This document shows positions 51,979 to 63,312 of a stretch of DNA of 64,000 nt, piece by piece. The notes beneath the pieces are model-generated. The model did no database searches. It saw only the letters and a program-made list of their open reading frames with translations, and had not been told where the DNA came from. Every line of letters begins with the position of its first letter. The stretch's first letter is position 1. The DNA lies in assembly GCA_018292915.2 (NCBI GenBank), contig JACVVK020000150.1, positions 526,501 through 590,500 on the forward strand, given 5' to 3'. Source of the DNA: Batillaria attramentaria. Lineage: Eukaryota; Mollusca; Gastropoda; Batillariidae. The translations under genes and the position numbers were made by a program.

Positions 51979-54849
51979 TAGTATAATATCGGCGTATATC
52001 ATCGAACAGACGTCTACAGACGGCATATGGGCCGTGTAGACAGCCACAAACGAAAAGAAAAGGTGGTTCAGTTACTCAGTGCCACCAAACCCACGGTACC
52101 GACTGATGACCGTGACCTCGACTGGATTTTAACAAAGTGCACGAGACAAACTATTATTGACGATTTCCATTTTGCACAATTTTAGGTCGCAGGCAAGATC
52201 CATTGTTTACACCAACAAATGGCAGGCAAAGAAAGTAAGGCGTGCGGAACAAGCATGCCCATAGCTTCACGAAAGTGGATGGTAACTTACTGACATAGCG
52301 TGCATGCCGTCAGTGACGTTCCCTACTGTCAGCAGAGTTCGGAAGAAGGAAATGAGCTTGTGCACTTTCCACACTCTCACAGAAAAAGTGATCCCGAAGA
52401 GCCAATTTCCTTCTACTGTAGTGGTTGGACCTGTGTAAGCGGACAGTCTTGAGGTCAGATCGGACCTCCCCACGAAACCGTGGCGCTCACTCGCACTTAT
52501 CACCATAAAACAGAGAGGGCCTCAGAAATGAGCAGGCAAGAAATGTTGGTTGCTCATGTTGCAGGACGGTGGCCGGGACAAACGATTACGTTGGCCACTC
52601 GTTATTTTTACTATAATCAGTGCAATACGGTCGGTGTTGAAATGCCGACACCTTGCACACATCCCCCCCCCCCCCCACCTTGTCGCAAGATAGTCTTTGT
52701 TGCTTGGGCGGCTCTACTACCCCTGCCTAGCTGCACGATGGTCTCTCAGTCTTGCTAGCGCGGCTCTCCCCTCCCCTCCCCCTCTTTTCCCCCTGTTTGT
52801 AAGGCGCTTAGAGCAGAGTTCCCAAAGGATAGGCGCCATAACAATCGTCATTATTATTTTTGTTATTATTATTAGAATGGGAAGTCATTTGTCCACTGAG
52901 ACAGCCTTGCCTCATAGTTATACACTCTCAGTATATCATTTGGCATTCACCTCAGTCCAGAACTGAACTGAACGTGCCAATTCTATTCCCAGCTGTATCT
53001 CCAAGACTTTCCACTGGAGCCACTGATTACTGCCATATTTACAAATGTTGTTGTTGTTGCGGGTATTTGTTGTAGCTGTTTCGCACTTCCCACTAGTTTG
53101 TTTTGAAAACGTCTTTGTCACTATGATACATGTATTTACAACTGATATACTTGAATTAAATGTTATCTTCACGAAGGGACACTCGCGTGTAGCGGATAAC
53201 GCTGTGTAGGTCCATACAATTATTTTTGTTGTTGTTAGCCGGCTGAACTATCTGTAAGGAAGATCAACATTATACAGCAAAGGTTCTTCAGTTCTGTTAT
53301 AGGATTGATGTGGAAGTAGCTGAGCTGTGAAAAGTTCCCGAACTCCGCTCCCCACAACCCGGTAGACTGATGTCCCATCGGCACATTAATGTGACGAAAT
53401 CTTGCTGTAAACAACCACAAGTGCCCCTCTTGAAATGGTCTTAATTCTCAGCCGTGGAAGGTTCCGTTCGATGGGTGGATATTTTCTGTTTCCTGAACGC
53501 GTCCTAAAGGCCATGAGAATTCTCCACATGAAACCTATTAAGGACAAATGGAGTCTGAAACAATTACCCATCCCAGGAGACGTGTAAATCAGCTATTTAA
53601 AGACAGTCGCGCGGCAAGGCCGGTCTACCGGCTGGCGCAGGCAGACTAGTGGCGGTGCTGTGCCCGAAAGTAGGGGAGGGACAGCTTGGGGGGGGGGGGG
53701 GGGGATTGGCCAGGCGCCCAGTCCGTGGACTGAGGGAGTTACTGTTAGAATAGGGCGACCATAAGCACGGAATGAACCCAGCCACTGTGCAGGGAAAAGT
53801 CTGTGACGTATCCGTGCATTGATTTCGTTTTATCTTGTAGTCTAACCAAACTTTCGAGCACTTTCAGTACTTTGGCTGATATATTTGCATACGTCAGTGA
53901 TTGCATCAATCAGTGATTACCTTTTTTGTTTGTTTTGGTTTTATTGTCTGATTTGTCACGTCAGTTGTGGTCTAGTCAGTCAGTATGGGTGACAGACTGT
54001 GGATGCTGTAACAGTTTTGTCTGTATGGTGTCTGCCGGTTACTTAAAGTCTCAATACGTTTGTCAGGTGTACAACAACTGACGCTGTGGAAAACTGACTT
54101 TCCAACGAATGCGCTCAGTTCACGTGTATCAGAATGATCAGTCACACGGAACACAATGTAGCATCTGAAACCATTGTGGTGACTCGGGTTGGCGTATATG
54201 TTGTTCTACGTACGTAGCCTGGAACCGTAGTAAGCAGACGGCGTTACTGATCTGTTTACACCAGTCAGTGAAGACCATCACTGACTGGTGGCCATTGTTC
54301 GATCGACCGTGACTTTAGTACACGTATGGAAGCGTTAGGCCGGAGAAGGTCACGTTTCTCTGCCATTATAAGCCGAAAAGTCACGAAAATCGGGTCGCAA
54401 TGGCCTAAAGGAACATCTATGACCTCAAGGAACATCTATTCATTTGGCAAACAGAGCTTTATAAGCGGCAGTTTTTGCCCGGCCTCAGAACACATTACGA
54501 ACATAGAGACTTTAAGTATGAGACGTTCGGTCACGTAGCGCGTCGTCCATACTTGGGAAAGCTGAGCGAAGCGGCTCGGTCTACATTGTGCATGTTTCAA
54601 AGCGGGAACCCTTCCTGGAAGCATAGTTATACACGACAAGGCCGGGATTGACACTGTGAAAATACAGCCTAGAAAACATCTGATCATTGACAAAGAGTGA
54701 TGTAGTGTCTGTCAGTTCACGATAGGAGACAAGTGAGGCATCAGGATTGACACACTCACTCAGTGACTGACTCAGGCTCTCATCTTCCCACCATCCGACC
54801 GACGCTTCGACTGACTGAGCGTGGTATGGCCGCTGGTCAGTCTTCACTC

Positions 54850-54852
<3 letters not shown>
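51979..54852. other. Intergenic, no gene recognised
   Basis: Contains a C-run (52663-52677), a G-run (53688-53704), a SINE-like tail at about 52797-52862 and TCAGT/ACTGA-rich stretches (52040-52350, 53880-54310, 54700-54850). Confidence 0.5.
52797..52862 (+). mobile_element. SINE 3'-tail fragment
   Basis: TAAGGCGCTTAGAGCAGAG, then GGCGCCATAACAATCGTC, then (ATT)n resembles the GCGCTTTGAGC...AGCGCCTATACAAT(ATT)n tail of SINE B. It belongs to a related or different SINE. The head is not recognised. Confidence 0.5.
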
Positions 54853-54890
<38 letters not shown>

Positions 54891-54904
54891 GGGGGGGGGG
54901 GGGG
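54853..54904. repeat. (GT)n plus poly-G
   Basis: About 17 GT units followed by AAG and a 13-base G-run. Confidence 0.9.
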
Positions 54905-56068
54905 TGTTACGGTGTCAATAGTCAGGTCGTGAGTTTGAACGGATCCCGGCCGGAAGCCGGCAAAAACTGAAAAAATTGTTCTGGCTTTCCAGCCGGTTCC
55001 TCAGTCGTTGCCCCATCAGTCATCGATACTTTTACTTGGTGGAAAAGGACGTCAATATCTTAACAACCAACCGACCATATCAGTGTGTGTGTGTCTGTGT
55101 CTGTGTGGACATGCGGGGGGGGGGGGGGGGGCTGTAGAAGGCAGCCTGTGTAACCCTCATCTTACGACCCCCGGCGCCCCCAGTGTTCACGAGCAGCCTC
55201 GTCACTACGAGACCGACAGATGAGCATCTCGCATGTCGCAGCCCAATCAAGAGTGTAGAAAGCGGGGCCGGTACTGGTGTGAGGGATCAATGAGGGAATG
55301 CGGAAAACCTGTATATTACGCGGCGCCGATCACACGGAGCCAGCCCGGGGCTCGTGATGGAGCTGAACCAACAACGGGGAGACGGAAGATTATTGCCGTG
55401 ATTTCTGGCCCTCGGTGGCTCCCCCCGCCCATCCATCAGACCAGCCACGGCCCCGGCGCGCCCCTATCCTCCTCCTACTGCCATCTCGTTTCCTGGCTGG
55501 CTATGACCCACACAATACAAGCGCAACTGTTGCTGGCGCTGAGTGGCAGTTTCCCGAGAACGAAAGACGGCATTTGCTCAGTATTTCTCAGCACTGAACA
55601 CAGGGCACTGCAAGCTCCTATTTCCTTTCACATCTTTGTCACGTCAGTGACCACTAGGCCCAGTCCTCCACAGATTTTGTGAATGCATGGCTATCACTCA
55701 CTATACTGATATGCCACTGACACGGCCTCTTATTGTCCTCGTGCATCCTAGTAACTGACATATAACCCAGGCGCCCGTAGCCACGCCCACTGGCTAAAAC
55801 GACTCTGAATCCTCCGTGGCAACCGCAAGCAGCGCACGCTCTTTAAACTTCTGATCTCTTAGTCAGACGCATACTCCGACAAGCTAACCCCCAGGTGTGG
55901 GCTCAAGTTGTTTGTTAGAGTACACGCGTCTCGTTCGCGCACTAAGATTGGCTAGCATGCCATTGTGCCAGGAACTGGCTACATGTCAGTTATAGCAGTG
56001 CTGGTGCTGCAACTCGAATACAGTCCCGACAGAAGCATTATTATTATCATCCATTAGCGGCTTTGACC
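54905..56068. other. Intergenic, no supported gene
   Basis: An open frame at 55233-55682 (+, 149 codons) has no recognisable domain and is most likely chance in GC-rich sequence. A G-run lies at 55116-55131. Confidence 0.45.
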
Positions 56069-56261
56069 TCTCCCTTTGTGTGGGTGGGTGGGTGTTTGGG
56101 GGTTTAACGTCCTTTTCCACCACCTGCGGATGATATCAAAGACTGACGGGGCAAAAAGCTAGCACAAATATTTGGCCTCCGCCGGGACACGAACTCACGA
56201 CCCCTGCATTAGAAGCCCAGCGCTCTACCATTCGGCCATCCCGGCTCCCCCTCCCTTGTGT
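56069..56261 (-). mobile_element. SINE family A with imperfect target duplication
   Basis: The body is about 56082-56250 on the minus strand, with the same head and body as the other A copies. Flanks CTCCCTTTGTGT (left) and CTCCCTTGTGT (right) are a target duplication differing by one base. Confidence 0.88.
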
Positions 56262-56276
56262 AAGTACGGGAATTCC

Positions 56277-56582
56277 ACTAGTGCCGGAGATAACTCATCT
56301 GACACATCACACTAGTGCCGGAGATAACTCATCTGACACATCACACTAGTGCCGGAGATAACTCATCTGACACATCACACTAGTGCCGGAGATAACTCAT
56401 CTGACACATCACACTAGTGCCGGAGATAACTCATCTGCCACATCACACTAGTGCCGGAGATAACTCATCTGACACATCACACTAGTGCCGGAGATAACTC
56501 ATCTGACACATCACACTAGTGCCGGAGATAACTCATCTGACACATCACACTAGTGCCGGAGATAACTCATCTGACACATCAC
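56277..56582. repeat. 34-bp tandem array, exactly 9 copies
   Basis: The unit is ACTAGTGCCGGAGATAACTC followed by ATCTGACACATCAC. Nine units total 306 bp with almost no divergence (one CTGCCAC variant near 56437). It starts 16 bp after the SINE. Confidence 0.96.
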
Positions 56583-56815
56583 ATGACAATCATTTCGTTG
56601 AGTTTCCTGCCAAGGTTTTATTTATATAAAATTTATGGAAAGAACACAGAACCTTTTGACAACACGGCCGGCAAAAAAGAAACATTTATTACTCGGTATT
56701 AGTGTTTCCAACTTCATTAACTAGTTGTTCGAGTAAAAAAATTACTTTACCTGATACCTAACAAGCACTGCTTACTCAGATGATGGACAGTTTCAACGAA
56801 CACTTACCAAAAACT

Positions 56816-56989
56816 GTTCTCAAAAAGAAAAGGAAACGGTAATGACTGCGAAGTGGTTACAAGTTAAGCAAATAAAAGCGACATAAAAGGGACAGACACC
56901 ACTTAACTTTCACAAAGGACGGTTTTGTCCTTTGTGAAAGTTAAGTGGTTTCTGTCCCTTTTATGTCGCTTTTATTTGTTCTCAAAAAG
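56816..56989. mobile_element. Deleted Penelope-like copy forming a near-perfect palindrome
   Basis: GTTCTCAAAAAG flanks the insertion at 56816-56827 and 56978-56989, one base shared with the element end. The body starts AAAGGAAACGGTAATGACTG, as does the far end of the 44692-45150 element. The palindrome has 52-bp arms, 56869-56920 and 56927-56978, with a 6-nt spacer and one mismatch. Its arms are the two inverted ends of the larger copy brought together by loss of the middle, including the hammerhead-like motif. Confidence 0.85.
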
Positions 56990-58148
56990 TTCAGTCACGA
57001 AGCTGGCCTATCCGGCACCGGACTAATTCGCTGACTTGACTGACCGTGGCAAGTTAGGCGCAAATAACGCTGTTGAGGTTCAAAACCACAGGAGACTTTA
57101 CCCGAAAAGGGCTGCGTACTCAAATCAAAGACAGCTTCAATGCTATCCAACCAAAAACCTGTGACATAAAGCTGAATCGAGTCTAGTCACTGTAGTAGTC
57201 GTCTGCTATCCGCTGTGAAGGCAAGCGCACTCAGTCCTTGTCAGTCTAGATCTCTGATTCAACCGAAGCTCCTTGAATCGTTCGAACCATGCAGGCAGTT
57301 ATAAAATGTAGATGTTGGTGGAAGGACGTTTTAATCGTTGTACATGTACTCAAAATATTAGAAGCAACACCAACGAATCTTCACTAGTATTCCACGGAGG
57401 TTCGAGGTGGGACGATGCAAGACTTGCAGCAAAAACCCGGCAGCTAGATCACGCTGTCATGCTCTCAGAACATAAACAGAAGTGTGCATCTTTCGGTTTC
57501 GCATTGACTTCGCAAATTTCTGTTCCCTTCAAAGTGTTACCAGGTTTATTTGTGTCTTCAGTCGAAGTTTAGAACTTGTGTTTTTGTTTGGGTTTGAGTG
57601 AACTGACATTGTATTGTAAGCGTAAGAAGGCGCACTTTATTCTGTGCCGGGGTAATGATCTTTTGACCACTCCTGCTATGCGCTACTCGGGCTCAGCCGG
57701 CTAAAAACAAAAAACAAAAAACACTGAAGTGAGCAGTTTTTAGTCGGGTATTTTCGGGCGTAATCACGGGCGCCGACTCTGTTTTCGCGGATCCCCCGCT
57801 ACTACAAACCCTCTTCGTTGTGACGAAGATAATGCACAATTAAGACGAATCTTCTAATCGCATCTCTCTCTCTCTCTCTCTCTCTCGTGGCTAGTTTAGT
57901 ATCTAAATTTATAAATGAACAGTGTTTCATTCTTGTGTCCGCTGTTCGCCATAAAACCTAATTCAGATTCTCCACATTGCAACTAAACTTGGTGGCTGTA
58001 CTCAGGGGGGTGCAGCCGGGAAACATGGCGGCGAAAAAACTCTCGGAAAATCGTCAAATTAAAGTCATTTTCAACGATAATAGATCACTGTTGAGAGGGG
58101 TGCGTTTAGCCTCTACATATAAAATCATTATTTTTCATTGAGCACCCG
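56990..58148. other. Intergenic, no gene recognised
   Basis: An 86-codon frame at 57312-57572 has no recognisable features. A (CT)n tract lies at 57864-57885. Confidence 0.5.
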
Positions 58149-58151
58149 GGA

Positions 58152-58217
58152 AGCCCCACTACCTCAGCTGGCAAGAGCGCTGTACGTGCTGATAACGCGG
58201 AGGTCGGGGATTCGACC
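58152..58217 (+). other. tRNA-Ile-like sequence (SINE head or tRNA pseudogene)
   Basis: An A-box region (CTCAGCTGGCAAGAGCGC), an anticodon-like loop CTGATAA (anticodon GAT) and a B box (GGGGATTCGACC) are in tRNA order and spacing. The 3' side does not close an acceptor stem with AGCCCCAC, so it is not a working tRNA. A microsatellite follows, as behind a SINE. Confidence 0.55.
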
Positions 58218-58261
58218 TATCTTCACTTCACCTTCTTTGTAACGTTCGGCTCTCTCTCTCT

Positions 58262-58279
58262 CTCTGTATGTGTGTGTGC

Positions 58280-58332
<53 letters not shown>
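58262..58332. repeat. (GT)n microsatellite
   Basis: GT units following a (CT)n run. Part of a spurious 224-codon frame. Confidence 0.93.
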
Positions 58333-58333
<1 letters not shown>

Positions 58334-58546
58334 TGCATTATAATGTTGCTTCTATATTACCTTCCATCAGCAAAATTGTTATTATCCTCAATCTACACTT
58401 ATTCGCCAGATTATTACCTCCCATCGCAAAGCCGGGTGATCTGCTAGTCCGGACCCAGTCTCTGGAATTCACTGTCTCTCTGTCAGGACAACCCCATCAC
58501 CTTTACGAAAAGGTTTGTCATTTACCTATTTCCTTCTTTAAATCAT

Positions 58547-58548
<2 letters not shown>

Positions 58549-58627
<79 letters not shown>

Positions 58628-58638
58628 GGGGGGGGGGG
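58549..58638. repeat. (TG)n plus poly-G
   Basis: About 38 TG units followed by GAG and a 13-base G-run. Confidence 0.95.
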
Positions 58639-58639
58639 T

Positions 58640-59590
58640 GCTGCTCCCCAGTAAATTCTGCCGTAGGAAATAAAGGTTTGTCACAGTTATTATCATTGTG
58701 TCTCTTTGTCGCAATAGCCGGGCAGGAAGGCCGGGGATACCGGATACAGGCAAGTTTCCGCAAGGCTGTATCATCGCTCACAAACACGCTTGTGTCAAAG
58801 TGTGTTACCTCTTTGCCTTACAACCGGCTTCGCACAACAGACTATGATGCGATTCGTGATCAAGACGGGAGGAGAAGCCTGTACACGGGCAGTGATGCCA
58901 TGGCGAGAATACAACAATACAACATCTCAACACGATCTGCCTGACGCGACCCGCGACGACAAGCTAGTATCCCTTTCTCCAAACAAGTGAGGACGGAAAC
59001 GCACGGCGATTTCGTTCATGGACTTGCTCTTTGTGTCCGGGTAAAGCAGACACAGTTGGGTGGCAGGTCTTGGAGTGTGAATGGAGGTTCTTGCAGACTG
59101 TGGGCAGCTGTTGACACACCAGCACAGTGAGGATGTTTATTGACCTGCTGTCTCTACCACAACATGGCCGGGCGCTAGACTGGAGCATGGATACCAATCA
59201 TAACATGTGTAGATTTCCAGAAAAAAACAATCTTTCTGTGTAGTTTGCCCCAAACCGTCCTGTTATCTTATCATTGCGTCTATGAAAGTTCTACATGCAC
59301 GGGAATGCCATTTTCCATTGCTTTTTGCAGAGGCTCCAGAGCAGCTCCCAAACCGGGACAGGTTTTTTTTTTTATGCGAGAAACGACGAAAACATCGTTT
59401 TAGAGCCGCTTACGCGAAGCCACTGGGTCAGATCATGCACGTTAATTTGAATGAAGCTGTTTCCGGACAGTGATATTCATCAGTCTACAACAATGTTATT
59501 ATTGTTGTTACTGATTGTTGTATAGCCGGATCTGAAACTGAAAAGCCAGGGGGATGTAATCTTGAAAGTTCACCGTTCGACACAGCTCGT

Positions 59591-59659
<69 letters not shown>

Positions 59660-61362
59660 TAAGAAAGAAAGAGAGGGAGAGAGAACGGTGGATGTGGGAG
59701 CGTCAGACGGACAAGGATCGAACCCTGCAACAGCAGCAGGCAGCGTCAGGAGCTGGTGGAGCCGTTCAGCACCACTCCTGATCATGGCGGAGCGCCTGAC
59801 GGATCGATAGTGTCGTGTAGACGGAAGTTGTCGTCGTGTAGAGCCCACACAGCGCATGCAGCACGTGCCGGCGGACACAGCAGGATAAGTGTGTGCGAGA
59901 GGACGGCCAGCACCAGTCATTAGTCGCCGCCCCAGGCGTGCTGCTGATGATGCCCATGATCCGCCTCTCCCGAGTCGCTAACTCGTGTCGGCAGCCACTC
60001 TTTCCGCCACGTTCGCCTGTAAGGCGGGAAAGGGGGTACTTGCTGGGGAACAGATTAGAGGAGGGGACTGGCCTGGGGTTTGAATCAGAGAGGATGAAGA
60101 TGGGGGATAAAGCCGTTGCCTCAAGGCATCATTTTCAAGAGATGCCCCTTGGACTCTGACGTCTTTGGTAAAGCGCCCAGACACTGCCACCGCCCAAGCC
60201 AGTCTGAACGTCGCTTTGAGGCACTTGCCGAGACACTGAACGCTGCTCTCTTCCGTATACAAGCATGACTGACATACTGTTGTTGGGAGATTCAACCACT
60301 CTACTGCTTCCTCTCAGACCATGTTCGCTAGAGTAACCAGGTTTTGGGTTTCAATAACACTGAATGCCTGAAGTCAGCGATGGCCGAAAAGCCCTCGGAA
60401 CGTTTAGCCGCGCCGGTTGCACGTAAACTGACCAACCAAGACTCGATAACCGGTACCTGGGCCTAGGCCACAAAGTCCTCTGTCAATGTGTGGGGGAACA
60501 CATCTTTAAGCCAGAACCAACCTGAACCTGGCACCGGCTGAGAACTCAGTTGAAGCGGGCAGACACGACATCAGGTATATCTCTGAACCATCCTAATTTC
60601 ATCAGTCATTGACCGACTTCGATCTTCCCTTTTAACCTATTTCTACTTCCAAGCAACTTGCAAGTCTTCAACATGAACCTTCGATGCTGGCAATGAAGGA
60701 CTGTCACCTGTCGCAGTTCAGTTTGCTACACTGTACTTGCATGATTAACTGCTCGGATATTTGGTAGACAAGGGGAGATAACACGGGTAGACAGAAGCGA
60801 ACGCGCACGAGACCGTTTGCCTTGAGCAAGTCATGGAGAGGGCGAGGGCTGCAGTGGCAAGAGCCGTATTTCACGTGCCGAGCCCTTTTCACGATCGGTC
60901 AGCTGGAAACGGGTTGTCTGTACCCGCCACCATCCCATCCCCACCCCTGCCACAAAATCATACATGTATGCTCTCTCAATGTGCATTCCCCGTGTAATGG
61001 TAACCACACGCCCACAACACCTGGGCTAGGCATCAAGGTTGCTGTTCACAGTTCCACACACTCAATTCGACTTTTGCCGCTTTCCTTGGAAATATACCGA
61101 GTACCAAGCGGCGCACGTGCTCTTCCTCTCACTTGATAAACGTCTTTGACAACTAGACGTGCGCGTGCACGAAAGTCCTGTCCATGACTTTGTCATTCAT
61201 TCAGTGTACTCCGGTATCTGGCACGTGCATGGTGTTCGTGCTGAAGTATGTACGTACCGTGCAACTCAAAGGTCTGCAATCTAAGCAAAAAGCCGCAAAC
61301 ATTGCGTTTTTTTTTTTTAAAACTGAAACTCCTTCGACTGTGCATAATCCAGGCAACTCTGA
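58640..61362. other. Intergenic, no gene recognised
   Basis: Contains a (GT)n(GA)n tract at 59592-59660. Short ORFs show no recognisable domain. Confidence 0.5.
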
Positions 61363-61488
61363 GGTCGTTTACACTACAGCTGCGCCGAGAACCGAACTCG
61401 GAACCGAACCGCGCCGGGCCCGGCACTTCCGTGCGTTTACACTGCAATTTTTTGGAAGGTGGGCTGACCTTTGACACGGGCCAGCAGC
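61363..61488 (+). other. MITE-like or Harbinger-like 5' end
   Basis: GTCGTTTACACTACAGCTGC and a second CGTTTACACTGCAA (61435-61448) flank a GC-rich stretch with short inverted repeats (CCGAACTCGG, CCGGGCCCGG). An ATGGCGGCG follows. The layout resembles the start of 17226-17833, but no matching right end was found. Confidence 0.3.
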
Positions 61489-61830
61489 ATGGCGGCGTCC
61501 AGAAAACACGTGTTTCTGTGCAGCTGGATCAAACAGAGACGAATTCGAAGGAACAGGAGGATGACATCACTGATTTTAAGGAGCGCGCAAAGACGAAAAA
61601 CGTTTGCCTTCCAACTCCAGCAAAAGATGTACATATTTTTTGCGTCTTTATTGGCGACGCACATTTTTGCCGCTTGTAACCTCAGTTCTCATCGGTTGTA
61701 CTGGACTGTTTGGTGTTTGTTTATGGAAAGAAGACATCGACTTTTACGAACCCATCCAGAGATATATAACAGATTTTTAATGAACAGGAATAATGTGTTA
61801 ATTGAAACCAACAAACCAACCAACAAGTGA
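61489..61830 (+). CDS. Hypothetical 113-residue ORF
   Basis: The ATG lies in a good context (CAGCAGCATGGCGG). The start is MAASRKHVFLCSWIKQRRIR, a basic N terminus; a hydrophobic patch (IFFASLLATHIFAAC) follows, and the end is Lys/Asn-rich. It may be a first coding exon, a transposon remnant or chance. No family is recognised. Confidence 0.25.
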   Translation: MAASRKHVFLCSWIKQRRIRRNRRMTSLILRSAQRRKTFAFQLQQKMYIFFASLLATHIFAACNLSSHRLYWTVWCLFMERRHRLLRTHPEIYNRFLMNRNNVLIETNKPTNK

Positions 61831-61899
61831 GAAGAGGAACACTTATAGTGGTGCGATGAATTTTATTTCGTATGAAGATGGAGATGAGAAAGATGATTT

Positions 61900-63240
61900 G
61901 AAATGATGGCTTCAGATGTTTTTGTGGTGTGTATCAGTGTCCGTGTATGTTGGTTAGTGTTTATAAGTGTGAGTGTGTGTTGGTTCGTTAGGTGTCTGTA
62001 GAAGTGGTGGGCGTCTGTATGGGTGTGTGGCTGGGTTTGGAAGTAAAGTTTTTTCTGCAGTGTGGTGGCAGTAAGAGTGGTCTGTGTGATCTGTTTGGTG
62101 TGGCGTATGTGGATGTTGTGTATGGGTGTCGTGGTGTTGGTGCAGGGTATTTGAGGTGTGATGAGGATGCTGTGGGTGCAGATGTGGATGGTGTGTGCGT
62201 ATGTGTAGATGAGGGTGGTTTAGATGCGGATGGTGGTGTAGGTGCAGGTTTGCTTGATGAGGGTGGTTCAGGCAGGTGTCCAGATGAGGGTGGTTCAGGT
62301 GTATGTGTGGATGAGGGTGGTGGTTTGGTTGAGTGGTGCAGATGTGGATGAGTGTGAGGATAGTAAGTGTATATATATATATATATGTGTGTGTGGACGG
62401 GGGTGGTGCAGATGTAGATGTTGTGGGTTGTGTGTGCACAGGTTTAGGTGAGGATGGTGTGGATGCAGGTGTATGTGCAGGCCGTGTGGGCATGCGGAAG
62501 CTTGGTGGTAGAGGTGTGTTGCTAGTGCATGGGTCAAGTGCTGTCATGTGTGGTGTCTGTTCCTGTACGTGTGATCGTGCGTTTCAATCTGTGCATCAGT
62601 TATGTTGTCTGTACGTGTTGTTGTGTTCAAGAGGGAGTAGCCTTGATTGTTGTGGCATGATTGTAAGTCCATTATGCGTGCATGAGTGTAATTTTAATTC
62701 TGAGGGTGATGTCTGTAAGTTTTGCATAAAGAAATGTGTTGCGCCTGGTAGTTTGATATGTGGTGCATATGTAAGTGTCGCTGGAAGAATGTTGTTGTTG
62801 TTGTTGTGTGAGTGGATGTCAGTGATGAGTTGGTGTGCAGTGTAGAAGTGTTGCAGTGCTGTGTCAGTGTCTGTTGTGTACGTGTCCATAGGTTTGTCAA
62901 ATTCTCTGTTAATGATATCCAAACTCCTCTGATGTCAGTGTGTATTATGTCGTGGTTTGTGCTGCTTGTTCTGTGTTTGTGTCTGCGGTGTGAGCAGTTG
63001 TGTGTGTTGCGGTGTGAGCTGGGGTGTGTTCCGGTGTTGTGTAGGTGGAAATATTGTCAGGTGATGATGATGATGAGAGTGAAGGTGGATATATGATATT
63101 GATGAATGAGGATGATGCTTGTGGTGAAGTCATTTCTGTGGAAAGAAAAATAAGAAGTTCGGTTAATGTGGTTGTGTCTGTGTTTCAGTTTTGTCCTAAC
63201 ATGATTGTGGAGAGAGGAGATATGGTTGGAGGAGAAATGA
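61900..63240. other. Strongly G+T-skewed block with GATGAGGGTGGTT units
   Basis: The + strand is almost entirely G and T with some A, so the minus strand is A+C-rich. Imperfect units GATGAGGGTGGTTCAGGT recur at about 62210-62340, and a short (TA)n lies at 62370-62386. A 197-codon minus-strand frame (61954-62547) is Thr/His/Pro-rich (for example HLNHPHLDTCLNHPHQANLH) and is shaped by composition. Evidence for a real protein is weak. Confidence 0.5.
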
Positions 63241-63241
63241 A

Positions 63242-63312
63242 GAACAAGATGGCCACCAGCCCAATATGTTGTTTCCATTCAATGACCTGCTGCAGTCACA
63301 GTCGTAGTCGTT
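63242..63312 (+). repeat. Dispersed repeat matching 21985-22060 (reverse)
   Basis: AAGATGGCCACCAGCCCAAT, ATGTTGTTTCCATT and GACCTGCTG match the reverse complement of 21985-22060. The family is not identified. Confidence 0.7.

Noticed and set aside
56277..56582. Regular 34-bp array as a CRISPR-like locus
   Set aside because: The units are contiguous with no unique spacers, and the genome is eukaryotic.
58152..58217. Functional tRNA gene
   Set aside because: The acceptor stem cannot pair and no terminator T-run follows.
58270..58944. 224-codon open frame on the + strand
   Set aside because: It is carried open by two (GT)n tracts; the short non-repeat segments match nothing I know.
61954..62547. 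197-codon His/Thr/Pro-rich ORF on the minus strand as a real protein
   Set aside because: Its composition simply mirrors the G+T skew of the other strand, with no conserved motif; treated as low-complexity sequence.
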